64,000 nt of DNA, taken from positions 46,386 to 110,385 of the forward strand of contig DASYCK010000079.1 of assembly GCA_036500205.1 (NCBI GenBank), read 5' to 3'. This DNA comes from DASYCK01 sp036500205. Lineage in GTDB: Bacteria; Myxococcota_A; Polyangia; Fen-1088. Both the position numbers and the translations under genes were made by a program. Below the pieces are notes generated by a model, which saw nothing but the letters and a program-made list of their open reading frames with translations, ran no database searches and had not been told where the DNA came from. Below, piece by piece: positions 15,122-23,873 of the stretch (positions within the stretch are counted from its first letter, which is position 1; every line of letters begins with the position of its first letter).

Positions 15122-16648
15122 ATGTCCCCACGCCCCTCGATCGGCGACTCGCGCGTCGCCAGCAATCTTGGCTTGATCCTGTTCGGCGCCGGTCTGATGT
15201 CGGTCTCGGCCTTCTGCACGAAGGCGTCCGACAGCGGCGGCGGCTCCGGCTCGGGGGGCAAGTCCGGGGGGTCGACCGGCGGGTCGAACGGATCTAGCGG
15301 CGGCTCCAACGGCTCATCGAGCGGCGGCGCGAACGGCTCTGGGGGGAGCAGCGCGTCGGGCGGCAGCTCCTCGGGGGGCACGACGAGCAGCGGAGGCAAC
15401 AGCAGCGGCGGCAGCACGAGCAGCGGCGGCTCCAGCAGCGGCGGCGCGGTCGGCTCGGGGGGCGTGACGGCGAGCTCGGGCGGAACCTCCGGCGGGGACG
15501 ACGCCGCGACCACGGACGCCGCCTGTCAGATGGCCACCATCATGTTCGCGCCGACGATTCCCACCGTGACGTTGCTCGTCGATCGGTCGGGCAGCATGTT
15601 CCACTGTCTCAGCGGCAACACCGGCGACGCGATCTGCGCCGACATGACCAACACCTCCTGGTACAACCTGAAGACTGCGATCGAGTCGGTGCTGACCCAG
15701 CTCGACTCGCAGGTGCGCTTCGGCTTCTCGACGGTCTGGGGCACCAACCCGGCGTCCGGTGGAATGTGCCCGTCGCTGCAGGGGATGACCACGGACGCCG
15801 TGCCTCCGGCCTTGAACAACGCCGCCGCCATCACGAAGCTCTACGACGGTCTGGCGCTGCCGCCCAACAGCACGCAGTCGGGGATGAAGTTCGAGTCACC
15901 GGCCAGCGAGTCGATCGCCGTCGCGGCGAAGGCGCTGGCGGCCGATACCAGCCCTGGCGGCAAGTACATCATCTTCTTGACCGACGGGCAGCCGGACTAC
16001 TGCGACGACTCCAACTCGCTGTGCGCCCCGGACTCCGTCGTCTACCAGTTGCAGGCGGCGGCCACGGCGGGCGTCAAGACGATCGTCTTCGGCGTGCAGA
16101 CGTCGCTCTTCGATCTGGCGCCCGGCGTGTTGCAGTCGTTCGCCAACGCCGGCGCCGGCGAGCCGACGCTCGCCCCGGTGAAAACGGGCGGGACCGCGAA
16201 CGACTTCTACGACCAGTGCAACGGCCTCGCCCCCTGGGCGGCCGACCTGGCCGCCTCCGGCAAACCCAGCATGCGGGGCTCGACGGCCGGCACGTACGCG
16301 ACGACGATGGGGCCGACGATGCCCTACCAGCCGAGCGCCTCGAATCTGAGCCAGCTGGTGACCCAGCTGACCGCGGCCATCAGCGGCGTCAAGAGCTGCG
16401 ACTTCGATCTCGGCAACGTCGGTGGCCAGTCGATCAAGGTCGATCTGACCCAGCTCGCCTCGGCGCACGTCTGCCTGGGCAAGACCTGCCCCGACACGAC
16501 CGAGGTGACGCAGGACGCGACCAACGGCTGGTCGATGTCGTCGGCGACGCAGCTCACGTTGAACGGCACCGCCTGCGACAAGTGGCGGATGCCGAACAAC
16601 AACGACATCAGCTTCGACTTCCCCTGCAAGTCGATCATCTTCGAATGA
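15122..16648 (+). CDS. Exported VWA-domain protein with Gly/Ser-rich linker
   Basis: This 508-residue protein has a strong ribosome-binding site (GGAGG) before ATG 15122. An N-terminal hydrophobic segment (about 15-32, LGLILFGAGLMSVSAFC) is a signal sequence; the Cys at its end is not in an ideal lipobox. About 90 residues of nearly pure Gly/Ser, with occasional Asn, Ala and Thr, then link to a von Willebrand A domain. The MIDAS-like motif is VTLLVDRSGSM, with further VWA landmarks YIIFLTDGQPD and TIVFGVQTS. Cys pairs appear in the C-terminal part. It is probably a surface or periplasmic binding protein on a flexible stalk. Its TGA is followed at once by the second VWA gene. Confidence 0.86.
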   Translation: MSPRPSIGDSRVASNLGLILFGAGLMSVSAFCTKASDSGGGSGSGGKSGGSTGGSNGSSGGSNGSSSGGANGSGGSSASGGSSSGGTTSSGGNSSGGSTSSGGSSSGGAVGSGGVTASSGGTSGGDDAATTDAACQMATIMFAPTIPTVTLLVDRSGSMFHCLSGNTGDAICADMTNTSWYNLKTAIESVLTQLDSQVRFGFSTVWGTNPASGGMCPSLQGMTTDAVPPALNNAAAITKLYDGLALPPNSTQSGMKFESPASESIAVAAKALAADTSPGGKYIIFLTDGQPDYCDDSNSLCAPDSVVYQLQAAATAGVKTIVFGVQTSLFDLAPGVLQSFANAGAGEPTLAPVKTGGTANDFYDQCNGLAPWAADLAASGKPSMRGSTAGTYATTMGPTMPYQPSASNLSQLVTQLTAAISGVKSCDFDLGNVGGQSIKVDLTQLASAHVCLGKTCPDTTEVTQDATNGWSMSSATQLTLNGTACDKWRMPNNNDISFDFPCKSIIFE

Positions 16649-16686
16649 CCCGCGCGCGCCATGCCACGAAAAGCAGAAAGAAGCCC

Positions 16687-18261
16687 ATGGGGATGAGAGA
16701 TACGCGTTCCGGCGTCCGGACCTGGATGTTCGCATCCCTCGCCCTGGCGAGCGGCGCGGTCGGTTGCAAGACCATCGCCCCCTCGACGGGCGGCAGTGGA
16801 GGGGGCAATGGTTCGGGCAGCGGCGGCAGCGGCAGCGGGCAGGACGCCGGCGGCCTGGACGTCCCCATGATGCCCGACGTGGCCATGGAGCACCTCTCGT
16901 CGGGCGATGCGGGGGACGCGGTGGGGGACGGCATCTGCGCCGCCACCACATCGTCGGCGATGCTGGTCCCGCTCGACCTCTACGTGATGATGGACAGCTC
17001 GAAGTCGATGAACGAGACCGACTCGATGGGGACCGACAAGTGGACCGATCTCAAGAACGCCATGTCGAGCTTCTTCAACGACGCCAACTCGAAGAGCTTC
17101 AACGTGGCGCTGTCCTACTTTCCCGACGAGCAGGGGGGCGTACCGGAGGTTTGCAACACGGACGCCGATTGCACCAGCGGAACGAACCCGTGCGATCAGC
17201 GAAAGGCCTGCGTCGCCAAGGCACAGTTCAGCATGGCGCCGTCGACCCTGTGCACGAAAGACGCCGACTGTGTCACGGCCGGTGACGGCGATTCCTGCGT
17301 CCCCATTCAAAAGTGCCCCGTCGGACCGAACTGCCAGCAGCGAAGCTGCGTGGCTGGCCCCAGCTCGACGACCAGCTGTCCCACCGGCTGTACGCCCTAC
17401 ACCGGCTATTGCCGGGGACGAGACATCTGCCAGTCCGATGACTACGCGACGCCGAAGGTACCGTTTGGCTCGCTCTCGGACTCGTCCGTCGTCTCGGCGC
17501 TGACCACGTCGCTCGCCAATCATTCACCGAGCGGCTTCACGCCCACCGGCCCCGCGCTGACGGGCGCCCTGAAGGCGGCCCAGCAAAACGCCATCGACCA
17601 CCCCGATCACAAGACCGTGATCGTGCTGGTGACAGACGGCCTGCCCGGCTCCTTCATCCCCTGCCCCTCCGGCATGACCTGCTCGACGACGCCCACGGCC
17701 TGCAGTCCGCCGGACGTCGCGGGGGTCGCCAACCTGTTGGCGACGGGAGCGATGGGCATGCCCACGGCGACGCCGCCGGTTCCCCCCATCCAGACCTTCG
17801 TCATCGGCATCTTCGGCCCCTGCGATCTCACCAACGCGACGATGAATCCGCAAACCAACCTCGACAGCTGGGCCATGTCCGGGGGGACCAGCAAGTCGGT
17901 CATCGTCGACACCAGTCAGGACGTCACGCAGAAGATCAGCGACGCCCTGAAAGAGGTTCAGTCGACCGTCATCACCTGCCAGTACGCCATTCCCAAGAAC
18001 GTCGCGGGAGGCATCGAGTTCTCGAAGGTGAACGTCGAGTTCTCGTCGTCCGCCATGAACACGCCGTCTCCGGTCCACTACGTCGGCGCCAAGGACAAGT
18101 GTGACTCGACCACGGGCGGCTGGTACTACGACGTATCGCCCGATCCCCCGACCAGTGGCACGCCGACCCAGATCATCGCCTGCGACGCGAGCTGCGCGAC
18201 CTTCAAGGCAACGGACGGCGCCAAGGTCGATATCGCGCTGGGCTGCGCGACAATCAACTGA
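16687..18261 (+). CDS. VWA-domain lipoprotein with Cys-rich insert
   Basis: This lipoprotein of about 524 residues starts MGMRDTRSGVRTWMF. A signal peptide ends at a lipobox-like AVGC, followed by a Gly/Ser/Asn linker. The VWA domain has a DxSxS motif in LYVMMDSSKSM and the strand KTVIVLVTDGLPG. Between them is an insert with many cysteines (CNTDADC, CTKDADC, CPVGPNCQQRSC), probably disulfide-bonded outside the cytoplasm. Two starts compete: ATG 16687, with a GAAAGAAG leader and a normal signal length (chosen), and ATG 16645, which overlaps the previous stop as ATGA but gives an unusually long n-region. It pairs with the upstream VWA gene and is followed by a hairpin. Confidence 0.84.
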   Translation: MGMRDTRSGVRTWMFASLALASGAVGCKTIAPSTGGSGGGNGSGSGGSGSGQDAGGLDVPMMPDVAMEHLSSGDAGDAVGDGICAATTSSAMLVPLDLYVMMDSSKSMNETDSMGTDKWTDLKNAMSSFFNDANSKSFNVALSYFPDEQGGVPEVCNTDADCTSGTNPCDQRKACVAKAQFSMAPSTLCTKDADCVTAGDGDSCVPIQKCPVGPNCQQRSCVAGPSSTTSCPTGCTPYTGYCRGRDICQSDDYATPKVPFGSLSDSSVVSALTTSLANHSPSGFTPTGPALTGALKAAQQNAIDHPDHKTVIVLVTDGLPGSFIPCPSGMTCSTTPTACSPPDVAGVANLLATGAMGMPTATPPVPPIQTFVIGIFGPCDLTNATMNPQTNLDSWAMSGGTSKSVIVDTSQDVTQKISDALKEVQSTVITCQYAIPKNVAGGIEFSKVNVEFSSSAMNTPSPVHYVGAKDKCDSTTGGWYYDVSPDPPTSGTPTQIIACDASCATFKATDGAKVDIALGCATIN

Positions 18262-18284
18262 CGGACATGAGGGGGCACGCCGAG

Positions 18285-18308
18285 CATGAGGGGGCGAGCC
18301 CCCTCATG
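18285..18308. terminator. Bidirectional hairpin between convergent genes
   Basis: A perfect 10-bp stem (CATGAGGGGG/CCCCCTCATG) with a CGAG loop lies in the 116-base gap between the convergent VWA and GH3 genes. The left arm plus one base (CATGAGGGGGC) is also repeated directly at 18266-18276. No T-tract follows, so the termination mechanism is uncertain; position and stability support it. Confidence 0.6.
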
Positions 18309-18377
18309 AGCTCCCCCGAAGAGTAGGCCGGCAGGGCCGGCGCGGCTGAGCCGCGCCTCCCGGGTGCTTGGACGCGC

Positions 18378-20594
18378 TCACTTCGTTCGCTCTCGCGCAT
18401 CGGTCGCCGGCGGAGCGGCAGGGGGAATGTCGACCTGGGTGGTGAGAGAGTTAGTCGTGATTTGCCAGGGTCCCGGGACGGGGATTCGTTCGCCCTTGGG
18501 GGTGACGCGCGTGAGAGCGGCGGGGGGGATGACGAGGGTGACGGTTTTGGTTTCTTGGGGAGCCAGCGGAACGCGACGGAAGGCGACCAGGGAGCGGAGG
18601 GGATCGGTGGGCAGGCGCGGACTGGGGGCGACGTAGAGCTGGACGACCTCCTCGGTGGGGAGCGCGCCTTCGTTGGTGACGGTGACCTGCACGGTGGCGC
18701 CGCCGGCGGCGGTGGCTGTCGTGGTGAGGTTGCCGTAGGAGACGGGCGCGTAGCCGAGGCCAGCGCCGAAGGGATAGGCGGGGGTGCCGGTGAAGTAGCG
18801 GTAGGTGCGCCCGGCCATGCGGTAGTCGCTGAAGGGCGGCAGATCTCCCGTGGAGCGGTAGAAGGTGACGGGGAGCCGCCCCGACGGGGACGCCGCGCCG
18901 AACAGCACGTCGGCGATGGCGTTGCCCCCTTCTTCTCCCGCGTACCAGGTCATCAGGATGGCGTCCGGCGGACGAGGGGTGTCGGAGAGCGCGAGCGCGC
19001 TGCCGCCCGACAGCACCACCACGACCGGCTTGCCCAGGCCGAGCAGGTCGCGCAGGAGGGCGCCCTGCAGCCCGGGCAGGTTCAGATCACGGCGATCGCC
19101 GGCGGGGTTCGCGCTGTCGGCCTCTCCCTCCTCGCCCTCCAGCTTCGGCGAGAGGCCCAAGGTCGCGACGATCAGGTCGGCGCGCGCCGCCACCTTCAGC
19201 GCGGCGCCCAGCTCGGCGCGCGACGGGCCGGCGAGCGTGACGCCGCGAATGACGTCGACCTTCACGCCGCGCGCGGCGGCGGCCGCGCGAATTCCGGCGG
19301 CCGGCGTCACCGGAGCGACCGCACCGCCGTGATAGTTGCCGAGCAACGCCTCGTCGTCCTCGGCCAGCGGACCAACGAGCGCGATCCGCCGGACCGCGGG
19401 GGCGATGGGCAACGCGCCGTCGTTTCGCAGCAGCACGAACGATTTTCTCGCCGCCTCGCGGGCCAGCGCGCGGTGGGCCGGCGGTGGAAACAAGGGGTCC
19501 TTCGACGGAGGGGATGCCGCGGGCGCATCGAACAGCCCCAGTCGAAAGCGCACCGCGAACAGGCGGATCGCCGCCCCATCGATCTCCGCCTCCGTGATCA
19601 GCCCGGCCGCCAGCGCCTCGCGCAGGTGTCGAAAGCTGTGGCCGCAGTCGAGGTCGGTGCCGCCGCGCAGCGCCAGCGCCGCCGCGTGGGCCTGGTCGAC
19701 GGCGGCGTGATGGCCCGACACCACGTCGCCCACCGCGCCGCAGTCACCGACCACGAACCCGTCGAACCCGACCGAGCGCCGCAGCCAGGTCTCGAGCAAC
19801 GCCGCGTTCGCCACCGCCGGCACGCCGTTGATGCGGTTGTAGGCGGCCATGATGCCGGCCGGTCGCGCCTCGCGAACGACGGCCATGAACTGGGGCAGGT
19901 AAGTGTCGGCCAGATCGTGGGCGTCGACCACGGCATCGAAGTGATGGCGATCGAGCTCCGGGCCGCTGTGCACGGCGAAGTGCTTGGCCACTGCGGCCGT
20001 CCTCAGCGGCCCCGACGGAGCATTCCCCGTCGCGCCTTGCAGCCCGCGCACGTAGGCCACCGCGAGCTGCGCCGTCAGGAACGGATCCTCGCCATAGGTC
20101 TCTTGCCCGCGTCCCCAGCGTGGATCGCGGAAGATGTTGATGTTGGGGGCGAAGAAGGTCAGGCCGCCGTAACGGCTGCTGCCCCGCTGCTGTCCGTGCG
20201 CCGCCTCGAACTTCGTGCGGGCCTCGTCGGCGATGGCGCGGGCGATGCGACCGATGAGCTCTTCGTCGAACGTGGCCGCCAGCCCGATGACCTGCGGGAA
20301 GACCGTGGCCACGCCGTCGCGGGCCACGCCGTGAAGCGATTCGCTCCACCAGTCGTAGGCGGGAATTCCGAGCCGGGAAATCGCCGGCGCGTCCGTCTCC
20401 AGCTGGCCGATCTTCTCGTCGATGGTCAGGCGCGCCACCAGCGCCTGGGCCCGCGCCACCGGATCGAGGGCGCCGGCCGTGAGACCGTCGCGCGGCTCCC
20501 TGAAGTGGGTCGAGCAGGAACCAACGGCGAAGAACAGCACCCATCGAGAGGCGTGCGCCGCGCTCGCGCTCGCCCCGGCGGCGCGTCCCCTCAA
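18378..20594 (-). CDS. GH3 glycosidase lipoprotein (beta-xylosidase/glucosidase-like)
   Basis: This 738-residue exported glycoside hydrolase family 3 enzyme should remove terminal beta-linked sugars. Landmarks are WWSESLHGVARDG (about 82-94), KHFAVHSGPE (about 204-213), and GFVVGDCGAV, which puts the nucleophile Asp near 284 with a Cys next to it. The following GGTDLDCGH is typical of the xylosidase-like branch of GH3. The second alpha/beta domain and a C-terminal Fn3-like domain complete the family length. The N-terminus ends VGSC at Cys27, suggesting a lipoprotein. The start is TTG 20594 behind a purine-rich leader; no better in-frame ATG is present. It follows a small secreted-protein gene by 16 bases, so the two are probably co-transcribed. 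Confidence 0.9.
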   Translation of the reverse strand: MRGRAAGASASAAHASRWVLFFAVGSCSTHFREPRDGLTAGALDPVARAQALVARLTIDEKIGQLETDAPAISRLGIPAYDWWSESLHGVARDGVATVFPQVIGLAATFDEELIGRIARAIADEARTKFEAAHGQQRGSSRYGGLTFFAPNINIFRDPRWGRGQETYGEDPFLTAQLAVAYVRGLQGATGNAPSGPLRTAAVAKHFAVHSGPELDRHHFDAVVDAHDLADTYLPQFMAVVREARPAGIMAAYNRINGVPAVANAALLETWLRRSVGFDGFVVGDCGAVGDVVSGHHAAVDQAHAAALALRGGTDLDCGHSFRHLREALAAGLITEAEIDGAAIRLFAVRFRLGLFDAPAASPPSKDPLFPPPAHRALAREAARKSFVLLRNDGALPIAPAVRRIALVGPLAEDDEALLGNYHGGAVAPVTPAAGIRAAAAARGVKVDVIRGVTLAGPSRAELGAALKVAARADLIVATLGLSPKLEGEEGEADSANPAGDRRDLNLPGLQGALLRDLLGLGKPVVVVLSGGSALALSDTPRPPDAILMTWYAGEEGGNAIADVLFGAASPSGRLPVTFYRSTGDLPPFSDYRMAGRTYRYFTGTPAYPFGAGLGYAPVSYGNLTTTATAAGGATVQVTVTNEGALPTEEVVQLYVAPSPRLPTDPLRSLVAFRRVPLAPQETKTVTLVIPPAALTRVTPKGERIPVPGPWQITTNSLTTQVDIPPAAPPATDARERTK

Positions 20595-20610
20595 TTTCCC
20601 CGCCCCATTC

Positions 20611-21123
20611 TCACTTCAACGAGACGGTGCCCTTGGCGTAGACCTTCTCCTTGCCGCCGATGATCCGGGTCGCCAGCACCTCGTACTTGTGCCCCTTCAC
20701 GAAGCCCAGGTCCTTCGAGATCGATACGCCGTTGACCTGGACGATCTTCTGCGTCGTCTGCACCTTCACCTCGCTGAAGTTCACCTGATCGCGCGGCTTC
20801 ACCGACACGTCGTAGTAAACGATGTTGATGGTGGTGGCCCCCGGCGCCTCCTTCAGGAACACCATGAGGTTCAGGGTCCAGGCCCCCCCCTCCCCCTTGA
20901 TGGCGGGCTTCGACTGCTTCTTGACCGCCTTCATCATGTCGGCGTCGCTGCCGAAGCCGGTGCCGAACTCGGCGTCGCTGACCGCGATCTTGCCCTTCAT
21001 GCCATCGGCGCGCGCCGGCGTGGGCGCCCCCAGCACGAGGCCGATGACCAGGGCGAACAGCGCGACCGAAAGCGGTGGCGCGAACCGAAACGCGGGAGTG
21101 GACGAGCGGTGCGTGCGAAGCAT
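20611..21123 (-). CDS. Small secreted protein of unknown function
   Basis: This 170-residue protein starts at ATG 21123 behind an excellent AGGAGG site. A signal peptide runs to about residue 39 (LSVALFALVIGLVLGAPTPA, then RA-DG). The mature part of about 130 residues is predicted beta-rich (TTINIVYYDVSV, NGVSISKDLGFVKGHKYEVL) and has no Cys and no motif I recognise. It is upstream of, and on the same strand as, the GH3 lipoprotein gene, so it may act with it outside the cytoplasm; that link is inference. Confidence 0.8.
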   Translation of the reverse strand: MLRTHRSSTPAFRFAPPLSVALFALVIGLVLGAPTPARADGMKGKIAVSDAEFGTGFGSDADMMKAVKKQSKPAIKGEGGAWTLNLMVFLKEAPGATTINIVYYDVSVKPRDQVNFSEVKVQTTQKIVQVNGVSISKDLGFVKGHKYEVLATRIIGGKEKVYAKGTVSLK

Positions 21124-21184
21124 GGGTGGGAGCCTCCTGCTTATCGGTATCGCTGTGACGGCGGATTTTCAAGCGTTCGTTCTG

Positions 21185-21209
21185 GCGCCGGCTGGCGGCC
21201 AGCCGGCGC
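21185..21209. promoter_or_regulatory. Strong 11-bp hairpin in divergent promoter region
   Basis: An 11-bp perfect inverted repeat (GCGCCGGCTGG with its complement) and a CGG loop lies between the secreted-protein gene (ATG 21123, minus) and the moxR gene (ATG 21234, plus). It may be an operator or an RNA hairpin in the moxR leader. A TGGCA-TTC-TGGCA direct repeat follows at 21213-21225. Confidence 0.45.
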
Positions 21210-21233
21210 ACGTGGCATTCTGGCACCTGCCGT

Positions 21234-22298
21234 ATGTCCGAGTCCGCCGCATTCCCACACGCCCGGGTGGCGCTCCAGGCCGCCCAGCCGGCCGCTGCCG
21301 AGGACATCGCCGCGCACGACGTCGAGGCGGCCCACGAGATCGCCGAGGCGCGCCGCACCATCGCCGCCGAGATCGGCAAGCGCATCGTGGGTCAGGACGC
21401 CGTCATCGAGCACCTGCTGGTGGCCCTGTTCGCGCGCGGTCATTGCCTGTTCGTTGGCGTGCCCGGCCTGGCCAAGACGCTGTTGATCCAGACGGTGTCC
21501 GACGTGCTGGCGCTGTCGTTTGGGCGCGTTCAGTTCACGCCCGATCTCATGCCGTCGGACATCACCGGCACCGACGTGCTGGAAGAGGATCGGGCCACCG
21601 GTCGCCGCGTCTTTCGCTTCGTGAAGGGTCCCCTGTTCGCGAACGTGATCCTCGCCGATGAGGTCAACCGCACGCCGCCCAAGACGCAGGCGGCGCTGCT
21701 GCAATCGATGCAAGAGGGGCGGGTCTCGGCGGGCGGGCAAACCTACGAGCTGCCCAAGCCTTTCCTCGTCTTCGCCACGCAGAATCCCATCGAGCAGGAG
21801 GGGACGTATCCCCTGCCCGAGGCGCAGCTCGATCGGTTCATGTTCCAGATCGACGTGGGCTACCCCACGGAGGCCGAGGAGATTCGCATCGTCAACCAGA
21901 TGACCTCCGCGTATCGCCCCACCTTGCGCCGGGTGCTGTCGCCGGAAAAGATCATGGCGCTGCAAGAGCTGGTGCTGCGCGTGCCGGTGGCGCCGCACGT
22001 GGTCGGCCACGCAGTGGCCCTGTGCCGCGCCACCCGCCCCGGCGAGCCCGGCGCCTCCGAGACCATCAAGCGCTATGTGTCGTTCGGCGCCGGTCCGCGC
22101 GCGTCGCAGTACCTGATCCACGCCGCCAAGGCGCGCGCCATCCTGGCCGGCCGCTACGCGGTCAGTGTCGAGGATGTGCGGGCGCTGGCGATGCCGGTGC
22201 TGGTGCATCGCGTGCTGCCGAACTTCCACGCCGAGGCGGACGGCGTGACGGCGCGCGGGCTCGTCGAGAAGTTGCTCGAGACGGTTCGCCCCGCTTGA
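21234..22298 (+). CDS. MoxR-family AAA+ ATPase
   Basis: This 354-residue cytoplasmic AAA+ ATPase of the MoxR type is a chaperone-like partner of VWA/DUF58 proteins. Walker A is GVPGLAKT (75-82), Walker B is VILADEVNR, and the family signatures DLMPSDITGTDVLEED, FATQNPIEQEGTYPLPEAQL and DRFMFQ are all present. The 46-residue leader before the ATPase core is Ala/His-rich. The stop is followed 8 bases later by the DUF58 gene, the classic pairing. Specific clients cannot be told from the sequence. Confidence 0.95.
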   Translation: MSESAAFPHARVALQAAQPAAAEDIAAHDVEAAHEIAEARRTIAAEIGKRIVGQDAVIEHLLVALFARGHCLFVGVPGLAKTLLIQTVSDVLALSFGRVQFTPDLMPSDITGTDVLEEDRATGRRVFRFVKGPLFANVILADEVNRTPPKTQAALLQSMQEGRVSAGGQTYELPKPFLVFATQNPIEQEGTYPLPEAQLDRFMFQIDVGYPTEAEEIRIVNQMTSAYRPTLRRVLSPEKIMALQELVLRVPVAPHVVGHAVALCRATRPGEPGASETIKRYVSFGAGPRASQYLIHAAKARAILAGRYAVSVEDVRALAMPVLVHRVLPNFHAEADGVTARGLVEKLLETVRPA

Positions 22299-22306
22299 CC
22301 GAGCGG

Positions 22307-23197
22307 ATGCTCGATCCAGGCGAGCTCGCCAAGCTGGCGTCGCTGTCGGTGCGTTCACGCATGGTGGTCGAGGGGGCGTTCGCCGGCCTTCACCACAACC
22401 GCAACACCGGCAGCTCGATCGAGTTCGCCGAGCACAAGGAGTACGCGCCGGGTGACGACGTCCGCCACCTCGACTGGAAGGCGGCCGCCCGGGTCGATCG
22501 TCTCTACGTCAAGCGCTTCGAGGACGAGACCGAGATGCGGACCTATCTGCTGCTCGACGCCTCGGCGTCGATGGGCTACCGCCGCACCGGCGTGTCGAAG
22601 CTCGACTACGGCGGCATGCTGTGCGGCGCGCTGGCTTACCTGCTGGGACAGCAGGGCGATCCGGCGGGGTTGCTGCTGTTCGACGAGAAGACGCGGCAGT
22701 ATCTGCCGCCGCGCACCCGCCCCGGCCACATCCGCGATCTGCTGGCCTTGCTGGAAGGCGCCTTTCCGGCGGGCCGTACGGCGCCCGAGAGCGCGCTGGC
22801 GCAGATCGGCGAGCTGGCCGAACGGCGCAGCCTCATCGTGCTGGTATCGGATCTATTCGACGCGCCAGAGCTCGTCGCTGATCGGCTGCGGCAGCTGCGC
22901 GCGCGTGGTCACGACGTCGTCGTCTTCCACCTGCTCGATCCGGACGAGATCGATCTGTCCTTCGACGAGCTGACACACTTCGAAGGGATCGAGCCGGGCG
23001 ACGAGCGCAAGCTCCTCGGCGATCCGCGCGAGCTTCGCGCCGCCTTCCGGCGCGCCTCTGAGGCGTTCCGGGCCTCGTGGCGCGAGGCCTGCCTCGACGC
23101 ACGCGTCGAATATCAGCTGGGCGTCACCGACGCGCCGCCGTCGGCGCTGCTCCGCCGCTTCTTGCTGTCGCGGCAAAAAGGGCGACCCCGCGCCTGA
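22307..23197 (+). CDS. DUF58 (VWA-like) protein paired with MoxR
   Basis: This 296-residue protein is of the DUF58 family. The core motif EFAEHKEYAPGDDVRHLDWK (about 45-64) is followed by YLLLDASASMG, a degenerate VWA/MIDAS motif, and SLIVLVSDLFDAPE. No membrane segment is evident, unlike some longer DUF58 proteins. ATG 22307 was chosen. A TTG at 22295 that overlaps the moxR TGA is in frame and would add four residues, so the true start could be that TTGA overlap. The pair acts with MoxR in an unknown assembly or maturation task. Confidence 0.92.
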   Translation: MLDPGELAKLASLSVRSRMVVEGAFAGLHHNRNTGSSIEFAEHKEYAPGDDVRHLDWKAAARVDRLYVKRFEDETEMRTYLLLDASASMGYRRTGVSKLDYGGMLCGALAYLLGQQGDPAGLLLFDEKTRQYLPPRTRPGHIRDLLALLEGAFPAGRTAPESALAQIGELAERRSLIVLVSDLFDAPELVADRLRQLRARGHDVVVFHLLDPDEIDLSFDELTHFEGIEPGDERKLLGDPRELRAAFRRASEAFRASWREACLDARVEYQLGVTDAPPSALLRRFLLSRQKGRPRA

Positions 23198-23255
23198 TCG
23201 GCGAGGACACCGTCGTTGGATTCGGGTAAAAGCGGCTACAGATGGCGGAAATGAG

Positions 23256-23873
23256 ATGAGTGAACGCCCGGACTTGCTCCTCGCGTCGGCGTCTCCGCGG
23301 CGACGCGAGCTGCTCGAGCGGGTCGGCCTGTCCCTGCGCATCTCCGCGCCGAACGTCGACGAGACCCCCTACCCCGGCGAGGCGGCGACCGACTACGTGC
23401 GGCGGATGGCGATGGACAAGATCGTGGTCGCCCGGAACACGCCCGAAGCAACCCCCGACCTGGCCGTGCTGGCGGCCGACACCATCGTCATTTTGCGCGG
23501 TGAGATCTTGGGAAAACCCCGCGACCGGGACGACGCCGCACGCATGCTGCAGCGCCTGGCCGGCCATCGCCACGAAGTGACCACCGCCTACCGCATCGCC
23601 TTCGGTCCCCGCGAGGTCGAGCGCGCCGTCACCACGACCGTGGCGTTCCGGTTGCTCGATCCGCGTGAGCTCGAGGCCTATCTCGCCTGCGACGAGTGGC
23701 AGGGAAAGGCGGGCGCTTATGCGGTGCAGGGGGTGGCGGCCGCCTTCGTCAGCGAGCTGCGCGGGTCGTTGACCAATGTGGTCGGCCTGCCGCTGTCCGA
23801 GGTGCTGGCCGATCTGCGCGCGCTCGGCGCCCTGCCCGGCTATCCGCCGGCGCGCTTTCCCAGCCTCGCATGA
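23256..23873 (+). CDS. maf: Maf-family nucleoside triphosphate pyrophosphatase
   Basis: This 205-residue cytoplasmic house-cleaning enzyme hydrolyses non-canonical or specific nucleoside triphosphates to monophosphates. The N-terminal signature LLLASASPRRRELLERVG (7-24) is diagnostic, followed by NVDETPYPGE, the conserved VLAADTIVIL strand, KPRDRDDAARML, and the C-terminal EWQGKAGAYAVQG and NVVGLPLSEV blocks. Subfamily (dTTP/UTP or m7GTP type) is not decided here. It heads a tight ten-gene run; its TGA overlaps the yggS ATG. Confidence 0.95.
   Translation: MSERPDLLLASASPRRRELLERVGLSLRISAPNVDETPYPGEAATDYVRRMAMDKIVVARNTPEATPDLAVLAADTIVILRGEILGKPRDRDDAARMLQRLAGHRHEVTTAYRIAFGPREVERAVTTTVAFRLLDPRELEAYLACDEWQGKAGAYAVQGVAAAFVSELRGSLTNVVGLPLSEVLADLRALGALPGYPPARFPSLA

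Noticed and set aside
15230..15500. Gly/Ser tract of the VWA gene read as a DNA repeat or CRISPR-like array
   Set aside because: It is codon-level low complexity in a linker, without regular spacers or conserved direct repeats.
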